64,000 nt of DNA from Pseudomonas hamedanensis (GCF_014268595.2 NZ_CP077091.1:4880001-4944000), one strand, 5' to 3'; shown: positions 36,075 through 46,942, counted from the first letter of the stretch. Translations and numbers: made by a program. The notes: generated by a model not told the origin, from the sequence alone.

Positions 36075-37051
36075 ACGCCCTCCAGCGGTTTCTTCTGTTT
36101 CAGCTCTACACCGTTCTTGATCGCGACAATTTCCGCCAACAAGGACAAGGCGATCTCCGCCGGCGAGTGGCTGCCAATGTGTAAACCGATCGGCCCGTGC
36201 AGACGATCGATCGACGCTTGCGACAAGCCTAGCTCAGCGAGGTTTTCCCGGCGTTTGCGGCTGTTGATCCGCGAGCCGAGTGCACCGACGTAGAAAGCCG
36301 GCGAATCCAGTGCCGTGAGTAACGCCATGTCATCCAGACGCGGATCATGGGTCAATGCAACGATCGCCGTACGCTCGTCAGTCTGGATGTTCAGCACCGC
36401 CTCATCCGGCATGCCGGCCACGAATCGACCGTGCTGCTCTTCCCAACCGTAGACGAACTCAGTGCGCGGATCGCAGATCAGCACTTCGAAATCCAGCAGC
36501 CGCGCCATGTCCGCAACGTAGCGCGACAACTGCCCGGCGCCGATCAACAGCAAGCGCCAGCGCGGGCCGTAAATCGCCCGCAGGGTCTTGCCGTCGAACA
36601 CCAGCGAATCGGCTTTATTCGCCGACGCAAGCACCACCTCGCCGGTTTCGATGTTCAGCTCGCGAGCGACAATTTCATGGTTTTCGCAACGCTGCAGCAG
36701 TTCGGCCACCCATGCCGGATCGCCAACACGCTCCTCGGTCAAACGCAAGGTGCCTCCGCAAGGCAGGCCAAAACGCGCGGCCTCCTCGCGGGTCACACCG
36801 TAGGTGATCATCTGTACTGGCGGGCCATCGGTGGCGATCCGCCCGTCGTGCAGCCGGGCGATCAAGTCATCTTCGACACACCCGCCCGACACCGAACCGA
36901 TCACCACACCATCCTCGCGCAATGCCAGCATGGCGCCAGGTGCCCGGGGCGCGGTGCCCCAGGTCTGGACCACGCTGAACAGCACCACCCGTTGTCCGGC
37001 GCGACGCCATTCCAGCACGCTGCGCAGGACATTGAGGTCGACGCTGTCCAT
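36071..37051 (-). CDS. XdhC/CoxI family molybdoenzyme maturation protein
   Basis: The 326-residue protein has the two domains of XdhC: an N-terminal CoxI-like part (VQTWGTAPRAPGAMLAL, GSVSGGCVEDD) and a C-terminal Rossmann domain (LLLIGAGQLSRYVADMARLL). Such chaperones bind the cofactor, help its sulfuration and insert it into the large subunit. Start is ATG at 37051, one base into the large-subunit stop codon (TAATG), so the two are coupled. Ends overlapping the nucleotidyltransferase gene. Confidence 0.88.
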   Translation of the reverse strand: MDSVDLNVLRSVLEWRRAGQRVVLFSVVQTWGTAPRAPGAMLALREDGVVIGSVSGGCVEDDLIARLHDGRIATDGPPVQMITYGVTREEAARFGLPCGGTLRLTEERVGDPAWVAELLQRCENHEIVARELNIETGEVVLASANKADSLVFDGKTLRAIYGPRWRLLLIGAGQLSRYVADMARLLDFEVLICDPRTEFVYGWEEQHGRFVAGMPDEAVLNIQTDERTAIVALTHDPRLDDMALLTALDSPAFYVGALGSRINSRKRRENLAELGLSQASIDRLHGPIGLHIGSHSPAEIALSLLAEIVAIKNGVELKQKKPLEGV

Positions 37052-39372
37052 TACGCTTCTGCCTTTTGCCAGCCCTGCAACTGATAACGCACTGGCAGAT
37101 TGCGGATGCGCTTGCCGGTAGCGGCAAAAATCGCATTGCACAGCGCCGGCGCAATCGGTGGCACGCCCGGTTCGCCAACCCCGCCCAATGGCACTTCACC
37201 GGGCGGCGTGACCAGATGCACGGCCACTTCTTTCGGCGCCAGCGACATGCGCGCGACTTCGTACATATGGAAGTTGTCCTGCTGGACCTTGCCGTCCTTG
37301 AAGCTGATTTCGCCCAGCACAGCATTGCCCAGTCCCATGACACAGGCGCCCTCGAACTGCGAACGAATCCGCTCGGGGTTGATTTGCGGCCCGCAATCGA
37401 CGGCGATATCCGCCTTGTGCACGATCAGCGTACCGTCGTCCTTGACCTCGACTTCGATCACCGCTGCCACGTAGGTGACGAAGCTGTAATGCACCGCCAG
37501 GCCAAGACCTCGGCCCTTGGGCAGCTTGCGCCCCCATCCGGCGGCTTTGGCCGCAGTTTCCAGTACGGTGCGCATGCGCCCGGTATCGATCGGATAGCGC
37601 TCAGGGGATTCACCGTAGTTCCACTCCTCGCTCAGCGTGCGCGGATCAATCTGCCGATCCGGACCCAGCAGCTTGATCTGGTACTTGAGCGGATCTTGCC
37701 CGGCCTTGTGTGCCAGCTCATCGACGAAACTCTGGATCGCAAAACCATGGGGAATGTTCGACACCGAGCGATACCAGCCAACCCGCGTGTGCACCCTGGC
37801 TTCGGGGTTCTCCAGACGCACGTTGGGAATCGCATAGGCCATGTTGGTGAAGCCCATGCCCAGTTCGAACGCCGCCTCATGGTTCATGTCCGGCGCGAAC
37901 AACGCGGTGATGCTCGGGGCCACGGTGCGATGCAACCAGCCGGACGGCATGCCGTTCTTGTCGACGCTGGCCTTCAGGTACTCGGCCGACACGGTGTGGA
38001 AATACGAGTTGTGGATGTCGTCTTCACGCGTCCACTGCACCCGTACGGCCTTGCCCGGAAACTCCTTGGCGAGGATTGCCGCTTCAACCACGAAGTCCGG
38101 TTTCGACTTGCGGCCGAAACCACCGCCAAGCAGCGTCACATTGAAGGTGACCTTGTCGAACGGCACGCCCAGACGCTCGGCGATGCGCTCACGGGTGACT
38201 TGCGGTGCCTGACTCGGCGCCCAGGCTTCGCACACGCCGTCCTGGAAACGGGCAACGGCAACCATCGGCTCCATCGGCGCCTGCGCCAGATGCGGCAAGT
38301 AATAAGACGCCTCGAGCGTGCTGGCGGCACCGCTCAAGGCCTTGTCGATGTCACCGGTGTTGCGCACCACTTTGCCGGGTTTCAGCGAAGCCGCTTCAAG
38401 TTCCTTGCGATAGGCAATCGAGTCATAGCTGGCATTCGGGCCATCGTCCCACTCGATCTTCAATGCCTCGCGGCCCTTGATCGCCGCCCAGGTATTGCTC
38501 GCGACGACGGCCACGCCGCCCAGTGGCTGGAACTCCGAGGGTAACGGACGGCTTTCGATCTGAATCACTTTTAGCACGCCGGGCACTTTCAGCGCGGCGC
38601 TGTCATCCAGGCTTTTGACCTTGCCGCCATAGACCGCCGGGCGGGCGATGGTGGCGTAGAGCATGCCATCGAAATGCACGTCGGCGCCGTACACCGCACG
38701 GCCATTGACGATATCGGCACCGTCGATGGCCTTGGTGCCTTCCTTGCCGATGTAGCGAAATTCCGACGGTTGCTTCAGGCGCAGGCTGTCACGCGCCGGC
38801 ACCGCCAACGCACTCGCGGCAGCGGCGAGTTCGCCATAGCCCAGCTCGCGACCGGACGGTTTATGGATGACGTTGTGTAGCTGCGCGTGGCATTCGCCAA
38901 CCGGCACTTTCCACTGCGCGGCGGCCGCTTGCTCAAGCATGGTCCGCGCCGCCGCACCGCAACGACGCATCGGCTCATACCAATGACGCATGCTGCGCGA
39001 ACCGTCGGTGTCCTGGTTACCGAAACGCACTTCATCGCCCGGCGCTTGCTGCACTTTGACCTGAGCCCAATCAGCCTCCAGCTCATCGGCCACGACCATG
39101 GTCAGGCTGGTGCGCACGCCCTGGCCCATTTCCGAACGGTTGCACACCACAGTGACGCTGCCGTCGGCGGCGATGCTCACATACACCTTGGGGTCGTCGA
39201 TCCAGCCATTGGGCATGCCGTCGGCGCCAAATTTCTTCGGCGCGTCTTCGGCCAATGCATCCTGCCAGCCCCAGGTCGCGGCCAGTACCAGTGCTCCGGT
39301 GGCGCCGACGCCTTTGAGAAAGCCACGACGGCTGAGGTTGCTCAGGGCGAAATCATTCGGAAGGCGGCTCAT
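37051..39372 (-). CDS. Xanthine oxidase family aldehyde oxidoreductase, molybdopterin subunit, Tat-exported
   Basis: The 773-residue subunit begins with a twin-arginine signal ([20 protein letters not shown]), so it is folded with cofactor and exported to the periplasm. Cofactor-binding motifs include [25 protein letters not shown] and the C-terminal [14 protein letters not shown] with the catalytic Glu. It belongs to the IorB/aldehyde-dehydrogenase type that pairs with one small 2Fe-2S subunit and no flavin subunit. Electrons would go to a c-type cytochrome or the quinone pool. Substrate unknown, probably an aldehyde or N-heterocycle. Confidence 0.88.
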   Translation of the reverse strand: MSRLPNDFALSNLSRRGFLKGVGATGALVLAATWGWQDALAEDAPKKFGADGMPNGWIDDPKVYVSIAADGSVTVVCNRSEMGQGVRTSLTMVVADELEADWAQVKVQQAPGDEVRFGNQDTDGSRSMRHWYEPMRRCGAAARTMLEQAAAAQWKVPVGECHAQLHNVIHKPSGRELGYGELAAAASALAVPARDSLRLKQPSEFRYIGKEGTKAIDGADIVNGRAVYGADVHFDGMLYATIARPAVYGGKVKSLDDSAALKVPGVLKVIQIESRPLPSEFQPLGGVAVVASNTWAAIKGREALKIEWDDGPNASYDSIAYRKELEAASLKPGKVVRNTGDIDKALSGAASTLEASYYLPHLAQAPMEPMVAVARFQDGVCEAWAPSQAPQVTRERIAERLGVPFDKVTFNVTLLGGGFGRKSKPDFVVEAAILAKEFPGKAVRVQWTREDDIHNSYFHTVSAEYLKASVDKNGMPSGWLHRTVAPSITALFAPDMNHEAAFELGMGFTNMAYAIPNVRLENPEARVHTRVGWYRSVSNIPHGFAIQSFVDELAHKAGQDPLKYQIKLLGPDRQIDPRTLSEEWNYGESPERYPIDTGRMRTVLETAAKAAGWGRKLPKGRGLGLAVHYSFVTYVAAVIEVEVKDDGTLIVHKADIAVDCGPQINPERIRSQFEGACVMGLGNAVLGEISFKDGKVQQDNFHMYEVARMSLAPKEVAVHLVTPPGEVPLGGVGEPGVPPIAPALCNAIFAATGKRIRNLPVRYQLQGWQKAEA

Positions 39373-39839
39373 GCCTTGGCCTCCTTCAGGTGGGTGGAGG
39401 CTTGACGAATGGCCGTCTTGATCCGGTTGTACGTACCGCAGCGGCAAATATTGCCGACCATGGCTTCTTCGATCTGCTCGTCGCTGGGGTTCGGGTTGGT
39501 TTTCAACAAAGCGGTGGCGGACATGATCTGCCCACCCTGGCAATAACCGCATTGTGCAACGGCGCTGTCGAGCCATGCCTGCTGGACGACTTTGCCGATC
39601 GGGTCGGCATGCAGGTTGTCGATGGTGGTGACGTTCTGGCCGACTACCGAGCCGATCGGCGTGATGCAACTGCGCGCCGGTGAACCGTCGATATGGATGG
39701 TACAGGCGCCACACAGGCCCATGCCGCAGCCGAATTTGGTGCCGTTGTAACCGGCGACGTCACGAATCGCCCATAACAGCGGCATGTCTTCAGTGACATC
39801 GAGAGAATGGTCTTGACCGTTGAGTTTCAGGGTAATCAT
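39369..39839 (-). CDS. 2Fe-2S subunit of the molybdenum hydroxylase
   Basis: The 156-residue protein has the plant-type ferredoxin cluster (C38, C43, C46, C58; GCGMGLCGACT) and the helical second cluster domain (C97, C100, C132, C134; CGYCQGGQIM and CRCGTYNRI). It relays electrons from the Mo centre. It has no Tat signal and would be co-exported with the large subunit, whose start it overlaps by ATGA. Start at 39839; longer frames lack support. First gene of the four-gene cluster. Confidence 0.9.
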   Translation of the reverse strand: MITLKLNGQDHSLDVTEDMPLLWAIRDVAGYNGTKFGCGMGLCGACTIHIDGSPARSCITPIGSVVGQNVTTIDNLHADPIGKVVQQAWLDSAVAQCGYCQGGQIMSATALLKTNPNPSDEQIEEAMVGNICRCGTYNRIKTAIRQASTHLKEAKA

Positions 39840-40025
39840 GGGCACGCCCGCATAGTTATTGGAGGTTATGGGGTCGAGCAATCTGCCGCCGGAAAATCAG
39901 CGGGGGTTCGCGCAGATCGACTCAGGCTAATCAGGCTCTCTTGTACCGACGATGACGTCTGCACCGGGCCTTTGGTGGAGCAAATGGGTGGTATCGTTAG
40001 CTCGCTAAGTTAACCCAGCATTAAC

Positions 40026-40063
40026 AAAAAAGCCCTGCACTTTTTTATCAGTGCAGGGCTTTT
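40026..40063 (-). terminator. murB terminator
   Basis: AAAAAAGCCCTGCAC and GTGCAGGGCTTTT form a stem of 13 bp with a T-rich loop. It has T tracts on both strands; on the minus strand it follows murB and insulates the molybdenum hydroxylase operon. Confidence 0.88.
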
Positions 40064-40086
40064 GATGGCGTTGGCAAAGCGTAGCC

Positions 40087-41106
40087 TTAATACCGATTCG
40101 GCTCCATCTCCAGCTCGACATTGAAACGCTCGGCGATGTCTTTCTGGATCCGTTGCGCCAGGTCGAGCAGTTGCAGCCCGGTCGCCGCGCCATAGTTGAC
40201 CAGCACCAGCGCCTGCAATTTATGCACGCCGGCGTCGGCCTCGCGAAAACCTTTCCAGCCGGCGCGCTCGATCAGCCAACCGGCAGCGAGTTTCATCTGC
40301 CCGTCCGGTTGCGCATAAGCCACCACATCCGGGTGCTGCTGCTTGATCTGTGCGACCACGGCGGCAGGCACCAGCGGATTCTTGAAAAAACTCCCAGCAT
40401 TGCCGAGCACCGCCGGGTCCGGCAGCTTTTCGCTGCGGATGCTGCAAATGGCGCGGCTGACGTCGGTGGGCGTCGGTTGCTCGATGCCCTGCTCGCGCAG
40501 GCGCTGACGCACCGGGCCGTATTCAAGATGCAGATGCGCGGCGCGATCAAGGTTAAAGCGCACCCGCAGGATCAGCCAACGCCCCGGCTGCTGTTTGAAC
40601 AGGCTGTCGCGGTAAGCGAAGTTGCACTCTTGCAAGCTGAAATCGCGCAGCTCGCCGGACTGGCGATCCAGCGCGGTGAGACCGGCGAACACATCCTTGA
40701 TCTCGACGCCGTAGGCGCCGATGTTCTGCATCGGCGCGGCACCGACGGTGCCGGGAATCAGGCTGAGGTTTTCCAGACCGGAAAAACCCTGGGCCAGTGT
40801 GTGTTGCACAAACGCATGCCACGGCTCGCCGGCTTCCGCTTCGATCACCACGTGGTTGCCGTCATCGCTCAGCACGCGAATGCCCCGCGTGGCCATGCGC
40901 AAAACCAACGCCTGGATATCCGCGGTCAGCAGCAAGTTGCTGCCGCCACCGATGACCAGCAACGGCAGCTCATGGGATTTGGCATAGTCCAGCGCTTCAC
41001 GCACATCGGCATCGCTGTGGGCTTCGGCAAAGAATCGGGCGCGAACATCCACACCAAAGCTATTGAACGGCTTCAGGGAAACCTGCGATTGCACCTGCAC
41101 ACTCAT
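40087..41106 (-). CDS. murB: UDP-N-acetylenolpyruvoylglucosamine reductase
   Basis: The 339-residue type I enzyme reduces UDP-GlcNAc-enolpyruvate with NADPH and FAD in peptidoglycan synthesis. FAD motifs LLVIGGGSNLLL and SLIPGTVGAAPMQNIGAYGVE, the GNAGSFFKNP segment with catalytic Ser and LAAGWLIERAGWKG are all present. ATG at 41106 overlaps the ptp stop by ATGA. Confidence 0.94.
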   Translation of the reverse strand: MSVQVQSQVSLKPFNSFGVDVRARFFAEAHSDADVREALDYAKSHELPLLVIGGGSNLLLTADIQALVLRMATRGIRVLSDDGNHVVIEAEAGEPWHAFVQHTLAQGFSGLENLSLIPGTVGAAPMQNIGAYGVEIKDVFAGLTALDRQSGELRDFSLQECNFAYRDSLFKQQPGRWLILRVRFNLDRAAHLHLEYGPVRQRLREQGIEQPTPTDVSRAICSIRSEKLPDPAVLGNAGSFFKNPLVPAAVVAQIKQQHPDVVAYAQPDGQMKLAAGWLIERAGWKGFREADAGVHKLQALVLVNYGAATGLQLLDLAQRIQKDIAERFNVELEMEPNRY

Positions 41107-41567
41107 AACCGGCCCTTCACTTCGATCAGCAGTTGGTCGCAAGCCGCTTCGATCAGGTCCAGCACTTGCTCGAAACCCTGGTCGCCGTCGTAATACGGGT
41201 CCGGCACCTCATCGACCAGACCGGCGTAGCGACGCAGGAACAGATCCAGTTCGGCCTTGCCGGTAGACGGTTGCAAGGCCTTGAGGTTGCGCAGGTTGCT
41301 GTTGTCCATCGCCAGAATCAGGTCGTAGCTGGCGAAGTCGGCGCGGCTGACCTGTTGCGCGCGTTGCAGCGACAGGTCATATCCGCGCAGTTTCGCGGCG
41401 GCCTGACTGCGTTTGTCCGGCGGATTGCCGACATGCCAGTCGCCGGTCCCCGCAGAGGCTACTTCAACCTGATCCGCCAGCCCCGCTTCGCGCAATTTAT
41501 GGCGCAACACACCTTCGGCCGTGGGCGACCGGCAGATGTTGCCCAGGCACACAAACAGAACGCGCAT
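41103..41567 (-). CDS. Low-molecular-weight protein tyrosine phosphatase
   Basis: The 154-residue protein has the LMW-PTP P-loop CLGNICRS at residues 7-14 (nucleophile Cys7) and the general-acid Asp in EVPDPYYDG. Family members dephosphorylate tyrosine kinases and their substrates, often those controlling exopolysaccharide. The cluster position between kdsB and murB is conserved in pseudomonads. ATG at 41567 overlaps the kdsB stop; GTG one codon earlier is possible. Confidence 0.9.
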   Translation of the reverse strand: MRVLFVCLGNICRSPTAEGVLRHKLREAGLADQVEVASAGTGDWHVGNPPDKRSQAAAKLRGYDLSLQRAQQVSRADFASYDLILAMDNSNLRNLKALQPSTGKAELDLFLRRYAGLVDEVPDPYYDGDQGFEQVLDLIEAACDQLLIEVKGRL

Positions 41568-42331
41568 CACGCCTCCAGCAGGCGGCGAACGCGCTCAAGG
41601 TCTTCGATCGTGTCGACACCGGTCGGCGGCGCGATCAACGCATCGGCGACATGAATGCGCACGCCATGCCACAGGGCACGCAGCTGTTCGAGCGATTCGG
41701 TGTTTTCCAGCCAGCAAGGGCCCCAGTTCACGAAATCCTGCAGGAAACCGGCGCGGTAGGCGTAGATGCCGATGTGGCGGCGATAGGGGACGCCTTCCGG
41801 CAGTTGCTCGCGGCTTTTGGCGAACGCATCGCGCGCCCACGGCAGCGTGGCACGGCTGAATGTCAGCGCCAGGCCATTGAGGTCGCTGACGACCTTGACC
41901 ACGTTCGGGTTGAACAGCGTCTCGACGTCTTCGATCGGCTCGGCCAGCGTGGCCATCCGTGCTTCGGTGTGGGCGGCCAGGTTGGCCGCCACCTGATCGA
42001 TCACGCTCGGCGGAATCAGCGGCTCGTCGCCCTGCACGTTGACTACGATTGCGTCCGGCTCAAGGCCCAGCTTCGCCGCCACTTCGGCCAGACGATCGGT
42101 GCCGGAATTGTGATCTTCACGGGTCAGCACCACTTCAGCGCCGAATCCCTTGCAGGCCTCGACGATGCGCGCATCGTCAGTCGCGACCACGACCCGGCTG
42201 GCGCTGCTTTTGCTCGCCTGCTCCCAGACGTGCTGGATCATTGGCTTGCCGCCGATATCCAGCAGCGGTTTGCCCGGCAGACGGGTCGAGGCGTAACGTG
42301 ATGGAATGACAACGGTGAAGGCAGTGGTCAT
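41567..42331 (-). CDS. kdsB: 3-deoxy-manno-octulosonate cytidylyltransferase
   Basis: The 254-residue enzyme activates KDO with CTP for lipopolysaccharide core synthesis. The start [20 protein letters not shown] holds the nucleotide loop, and [11 protein letters not shown] carries the metal Asp. ATGA overlap with the Trm112-like gene upstream. Confidence 0.94.
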   Translation of the reverse strand: MTTAFTVVIPSRYASTRLPGKPLLDIGGKPMIQHVWEQASKSSASRVVVATDDARIVEACKGFGAEVVLTREDHNSGTDRLAEVAAKLGLEPDAIVVNVQGDEPLIPPSVIDQVAANLAAHTEARMATLAEPIEDVETLFNPNVVKVVSDLNGLALTFSRATLPWARDAFAKSREQLPEGVPYRRHIGIYAYRAGFLQDFVNWGPCWLENTESLEQLRALWHGVRIHVADALIAPPTGVDTIEDLERVRRLLEA

Positions 42332-42513
42332 TTATCCAGACGCTCGTCGGTGGTCAGGGTGCGGGCTTCGCTTTCCAGCATCACCGGGATGCCGTCACGG
42401 ATCGGGTACGCCAGACCGGCGCCCTTGCTGATCAGTTCGGTCTTGTCGGCGCTGAGCTTGAGCGGGCCTTTGCACACGGGGCAGGCGAGGATGTCGAGCA
42501 ATTTGGTGTCCAT
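42328..42513 (-). CDS. Trm112 family protein (YcaR type)
   Basis: The 61-residue protein has the short form of the Trm112 domain: [17 protein letters not shown] with a single CPVC pair, then [18 protein letters not shown]. In E. coli the homologue YcaR lies in the same place between lpxK and kdsB. Role unclear. Start at 42513 gives the normal length. Confidence 0.9.
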   Translation of the reverse strand: MDTKLLDILACPVCKGPLKLSADKTELISKGAGLAYPIRDGIPVMLESEARTLTTDERLDK

Positions 42514-42535
42514 GAACATTCCCAGGAAAAAAGAG

Positions 42536-43546
42536 TTAAGGCAAAAGACGATCCGGCAACAGGCGTATCAGCTGTGTGTCGAACCAGGCCACGAAGGCCG
42601 GCGACGGCACGGCATCGACCGCCAGATACCACCAGTCGTCCGCAGCGAAGGCACGGCACTTGACCGCATCCTTTTCGGTCATCACCAACGGCAATGACGG
42701 GGTGAAATTCAAGGCTTGCACGCTGTATTCGGCGTGGTCGGCAAACGCATGGGGCACTGCGCGCCAGTCTAGCGCTTCGAGGGTATTGAAGAAACGTTGC
42801 GGATTGCCGATGCCGGCGACCGCGTGCACGGCCTGGCCTGCCGGGAAATGATCGAGGGGTTTGCGCTCGCCGCTGCGCAGATTGACCAGCGCAGTGGGTT
42901 GCAGGCGAAAGGCGAAACCATCGTCGCGATCATCCAGGGCACCGTTGAACAGCACGCCGTCGACACTTTTCAGACGCTCGATAGGCTCACGCAACGGCCC
43001 GGCCGGCAGACAGCGTTTGTTGCCGAGGCCACGGGCGGCATCGATCAGCACCAATTCCAGATCCCGCGCGAGGCGGTAATGCTGCATGCCGTCGTCGGAG
43101 AGGATCAGATCGAGCGGCTCACTGGCGAGCAGGGCTTTGACGGCGGCGCTGCGATCAGGATCGATCATCAGCGGCACGCCGGTGCGCTGGACGATCAGCA
43201 GCGGCTCGTCACCGGCAACCTCGGCGCTGTGCCCGGCCTCGACCCGCCACGGCAGTTGCGGTGGCTTGGCACCATAACCGCGACTGACCACCCCGACGCG
43301 CAGTCCACGGCGGCGGCAATGCTCGATCAGCCAGAGGATCATCGGCGTTTTGCCGGTGCCGCCGACGGTGATATTGCCGACCACGATCAACGGAACCGGC
43401 GACTGATAGATTTCACCTTCACCGTCGAGAAAGCGCTGACGCTTGTTGACCACCACGCGGCGGTAAAGCATTTCCAGCGGCCGCAGCAGCGTCAGGGCCG
43501 GGTGCCCCTGGTACCACGCGGCGAGCAAACGATCGGACAGGCTCAT
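42536..43546 (-). CDS. lpxK: Tetraacyldisaccharide 4'-kinase
   Basis: The 336-residue inner-membrane-associated P-loop kinase phosphorylates the lipid A precursor at the 4' position. It has [13 protein letters not shown] (Walker A) near residue 60, SRGYGAK and [12 protein letters not shown] (Walker B-like DDG). ATG overlaps the exbD stop as TGATG. Confidence 0.94.
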   Translation of the reverse strand: MSLSDRLLAAWYQGHPALTLLRPLEMLYRRVVVNKRQRFLDGEGEIYQSPVPLIVVGNITVGGTGKTPMILWLIEHCRRRGLRVGVVSRGYGAKPPQLPWRVEAGHSAEVAGDEPLLIVQRTGVPLMIDPDRSAAVKALLASEPLDLILSDDGMQHYRLARDLELVLIDAARGLGNKRCLPAGPLREPIERLKSVDGVLFNGALDDRDDGFAFRLQPTALVNLRSGERKPLDHFPAGQAVHAVAGIGNPQRFFNTLEALDWRAVPHAFADHAEYSVQALNFTPSLPLVMTEKDAVKCRAFAADDWWYLAVDAVPSPAFVAWFDTQLIRLLPDRLLP

Positions 43547-43974
43547 CAGGATTTCGGCGCCGCCTCGACCGTCGTCATGCGCAGATGGCTGAAACCAAGC
43601 TTGCCGGCCGCGTCCATGGCGGTGATCACCGATTGATGCTGCGCCTTGCCATCGGCACTGATCGACAACGGCATGTTGGTGTCGCCGTTGGATTCTTTCT
43701 GCATGGCTTCCATCAGCGTTGCCAGATCGTTTTTCGGCAGAATTTTGTTGTTCACCGAAAACACGCCTTCGGCACTGATCGCAACGTCGAGCTGTTTGAC
43801 CTGCTGGTCTTCGGCCGGCGAGCCGCTGACGGCTTCCGGCAGGTCCACGCGCAGCTGGGTTTCACGGGTGAAGGTGGTGGTCACTACGAAAAACAGCAGC
43901 AGGATGAACACCACGTCGATCAGCGACGCGAGGTTGATGTCCACGGTTTCCCGGGGCTTGCGACGGAATTTCAC
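43546..43974 (-). CDS. exbD: ExbD/TolR family energy-transduction protein
   Basis: The 142-residue protein has a short cytoplasmic N-terminus, one transmembrane helix with the essential Asp ([19 protein letters not shown], about 15-33) and a periplasmic domain. With the ExbB-like partner it forms a proton-driven motor. GTG start at 43974 overlaps exbB by GTGA. Its location in the lpxK operon suggests an envelope function other than, or besides, TonB siderophore uptake. Confidence 0.9.
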   Translation of the reverse strand: MKFRRKPRETVDINLASLIDVVFILLLFFVVTTTFTRETQLRVDLPEAVSGSPAEDQQVKQLDVAISAEGVFSVNNKILPKNDLATLMEAMQKESNGDTNMPLSISADGKAQHQSVITAMDAAGKLGFSHLRMTTVEAAPKS

Positions 43975-44606
43975 GCTTTGCCCTCAGAGAGGTCGACGTC
44001 ACGGTCGCCCTGCACCACTTCGACCAGTTTGATTGCTTCCTGCTCCATGCCGACCACCAGCTCATCGATACGACGTTGCAGGAAGCGGTGGAAGAATACC
44101 GCCGGAATGCCGACCATCAGGCCTGCTGCGGTGGTAATCAGCGCCTTGGAGATACCGCCCGCCAATACCGAAGCGTTGGTGGTCATGCCGGAACCAGTGA
44201 ACGCACTGAAAATATCGATCATGCCCAACACGGTGCCGAGCAAACCGAGCAGCGGCGCCATGGCCGCGATGGTGCCGAGGGCGTTGATGTAGCGTTCAAG
44301 TTCATGAATGACCCGCGCGGCGGCCTCTTCGATGCACTCTTTCATGATCTCGCGACCATGCTTGGAGTTGGCCAGGCCGGCCGCGAGGATTTCCCCCAGC
44401 GGCGAGTTGGCGCGCAGTTCCTTGAGTTTTTCCTTGTTGAGCTGCTTGTCCTTGATCCAGACCCAGACCTGGCCCAGCAAATGCTCGGGGGTGACGCGAC
44501 TGGCGCGCAGGGTCCACAGACGCTCGGCAACGATCGCCATGGCCGCGATGGAACTCAGAATGATCGGCAACATCATCCAGCCGCCGGATTTGACCAATTC
44601 CCACAC
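43971..44606 (-). CDS. exbB: ExbB/TolQ/MotA family proton channel
   Basis: The 211-residue protein has three hydrophobic segments: IILSSIAAMAIVAERLW near the N-terminus, IAAMAPLLGLLGTVLGMIDI and ITTAAGLMVGIPAVFF, as in ExbB/TolQ. The start is GTG at 44606 behind GAGGGG (reads VWELVKSGGWMMLP); longer ATG frames include non-conserved residues. It pairs with ExbD just downstream. Confidence 0.9.
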   Translation of the reverse strand: MWELVKSGGWMMLPIILSSIAAMAIVAERLWTLRASRVTPEHLLGQVWVWIKDKQLNKEKLKELRANSPLGEILAAGLANSKHGREIMKECIEEAAARVIHELERYINALGTIAAMAPLLGLLGTVLGMIDIFSAFTGSGMTTNASVLAGGISKALITTAAGLMVGIPAVFFHRFLQRRIDELVVGMEQEAIKLVEVVQGDRDVDLSEGKA

Positions 44607-44707
44607 AGTGACAGTCCCCTCGAAAAAGTGCGCCACTTTACCATACCGATTGGCGTTTAAGACCCGCTGCCCCGACGACCGTGAGGTGGCATCCATGCTG
44701 GCACCGA

Positions 44708-46942
44708 TCAATGGCCGGGCGCAGGCGGATCACGCCAGAAACGTCGCTGTTGACGCATCGTCCACGGCGGTTTGAAGCGACCCAGTTGCAAATGAATGGC
44801 GCCCTGCTCGGCGCTGTCGTAGATGCGCAGGCCTTGCTTGCGATAGCGCGCAAGCACGGTCGGATGCGGGTGACCGAAGGCATTGCCATGGCCTCGGGAG
44901 ATCAGTACCGATTGCGCTTGCAGCGCGTTTAGCAGGGCCATCGATGATGAGCTGCGGCTGCCGTGATGCGGTGATTGCAGCCATTGCGTCGGCACCGCGA
45001 GAGGGCTGCCGAGCAGGACGCGTTCGGCGTGCGTGTCGATGTCGCCGGTGAGCAACAGGCGTTCGCCATTGGCCTCGATTTGCAACACACAGGACCGCTG
45101 ATTGCTGTCATCCGCGTCCGACCATTGCCAGAGCTGGAACTGCACGCCATCCCACTGCCACTGCTCGCCACTTTCACAGGCTGCGGCGTTCAGTTCCGCC
45201 GGCAGGTTTAGCGGATCGCCGCTGACGATCCGCGCCACCGGCAAGCCGCGCCTCACCGCCCGGGCACCGCCGGCGTGATCGGCATCGGCGTGGCTGAGCA
45301 GCATCAAATCGAGCTTTTGCACGTTGAGTTTGCGTAGCGCAGGCAGCACCACGCGTTCGCCCAGATCAAAATCACCAACACGCGGGCCGGCGTCATACAG
45401 AACCGCGTGGTGGCGGGTGCGAATCAGGATGGCAAGACCTTGGCCGACGTCGAGTTGCCAGATATCGGCCTGCCCTTCTTCTATTGGTTCTCGGGGCGGT
45501 AGCACCAATAGCAACATCAGCGGCCAGCCCAATGGGCGCAGCGGTACGCCACGGGGCAAAAGCAATAAGACCGCGCCGAGGCCGCCCACCGCCAGTGCCC
45601 AGAATGGAATGGCTGCGGGTATCCACGCCGGCCATTGTCCGGCGATCAGCGCAAGCCCGATAAACAGCCAGTCGATCAGGCCGCCCGCCAGCCACAGCAG
45701 CCCTTCGCCAACATAGGGCACAGGCAATAACAACGTTCCGAGCAATGCCGGCGGCAGCACCACAAGGCTGACCCAAGGCACCGCCAGCAGGTTCGCCAGC
45801 GGCCCGCTCACACTGATCGGCAGGCTCAAGGCCAGCAACACCGGGCACAACCCGATCGCGATCAACCACTGCGCGCGCGTCCAGGTCTGCCACCAGCGCC
45901 ACGCGCCCAGCCGCCCGCCGAAGGTGAGAATCAGCACCGCCACCGCAGCAAAGGACAGCCAGAACCCAGGCCGCAGACTCGCCAGCGGATCAAGCAACAA
46001 CACGCCGTTGAATGCCAGTAACAACGGCCACCATGCACCGAGATGGCGAAAGCGCAGGCGCCATAACAGCACCAGCGCCACCATCACACAGGCGCGCTGC
46101 ACCGGCACATCGAACCCGGCGAGCAAGCCGTAACCAAGCGCTGCGGCGAATGCCAGACCGCAGGCCCACGGCAGCCAGGGCCAGCGCAGCGGCCACAACC
46201 CGTAGCGCGCCAGTCCGGCGACCAGCAGATACACCACGGCCGCGAGCAAACCAATGTGCTGGCCGGAGATCACCAGCAAATGCACGGTGCCGGTGTCCTG
46301 CAAAGTTTGCCAGTCCTCGCGGCTGAGACCGGAACCATCGCCCAGCACCAGCGCGGCCAGCGCGCCCTCGCGTCCCTGTGCATCCACTGCCAGCAAGCGC
46401 TGACGAAGACTGTCGCGCCAGGCATTGCGGGCTGGCGTGAGGCGTTGGCCGTCCTTGATCGTACCCGTCGCGCCGATGCGCTGCGCCAACAGCCAGGCCT
46501 CATAATCGAACGCATCTGGATTGAGCAGGCCACCGGGGCGCTTCAGCTTCACCGCCAGGCGCCAGCGCTCACCGCTTTTCACCGGCGGTCCGGCGTACCA
46601 GGCCAGGCGCATCAGCGACGGCAGCGTTGCATGGCGTGAGCGCGCATCGGCCAGCTCGAAACGCACCACGCCGTCACTGCTCTGCGGCAAGCCGACCACC
46701 CGCCCTTCGACCCAGCGGGTTTCGCCGTCCAGGCGCGGCGGCAAGCGATCGTTCAGCGCCCACAGCGCGCCGACGCAGGCCCAGGTGAAGCCAAACAGAA
46801 AACACGCCAATGGATAGCTGCGAAAGGGCAGCAGCATCAACGCCACCACTGGCAGCACCACCAACAAACCGACCGGCGGCAACGCCGGCATGAAAACCGG
46901 GGCCAGCAGACCGACTGCCAGCGCCATCATCCCTGTGCGCAT
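44708..46942 (-). CDS. comEC: ComEC/Rec2 family DNA-uptake channel
   Basis: The 744-residue membrane protein has N-terminal hydrophobic segments with an OB-like domain (RWVEGRVVGLPQ), a multi-helix competence domain (about 200-480) with the typical HLLVISGQHIGLLAA, and a C-terminal metallo-beta-lactamase domain (MLLSHADADHAGGARA). It carries single-stranded DNA across the inner membrane during transformation. Complete and with no frameshift; whether the strain is competent cannot be told from here. Confidence 0.92.
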   Translation of the reverse strand: MRTGMMALAVGLLAPVFMPALPPVGLLVVLPVVALMLLPFRSYPLACFLFGFTWACVGALWALNDRLPPRLDGETRWVEGRVVGLPQSSDGVVRFELADARSRHATLPSLMRLAWYAGPPVKSGERWRLAVKLKRPGGLLNPDAFDYEAWLLAQRIGATGTIKDGQRLTPARNAWRDSLRQRLLAVDAQGREGALAALVLGDGSGLSREDWQTLQDTGTVHLLVISGQHIGLLAAVVYLLVAGLARYGLWPLRWPWLPWACGLAFAAALGYGLLAGFDVPVQRACVMVALVLLWRLRFRHLGAWWPLLLAFNGVLLLDPLASLRPGFWLSFAAVAVLILTFGGRLGAWRWWQTWTRAQWLIAIGLCPVLLALSLPISVSGPLANLLAVPWVSLVVLPPALLGTLLLPVPYVGEGLLWLAGGLIDWLFIGLALIAGQWPAWIPAAIPFWALAVGGLGAVLLLLPRGVPLRPLGWPLMLLLVLPPREPIEEGQADIWQLDVGQGLAILIRTRHHAVLYDAGPRVGDFDLGERVVLPALRKLNVQKLDLMLLSHADADHAGGARAVRRGLPVARIVSGDPLNLPAELNAAACESGEQWQWDGVQFQLWQWSDADDSNQRSCVLQIEANGERLLLTGDIDTHAERVLLGSPLAVPTQWLQSPHHGSRSSSSMALLNALQAQSVLISRGHGNAFGHPHPTVLARYRKQGLRIYDSAEQGAIHLQLGRFKPPWTMRQQRRFWRDPPAPGH

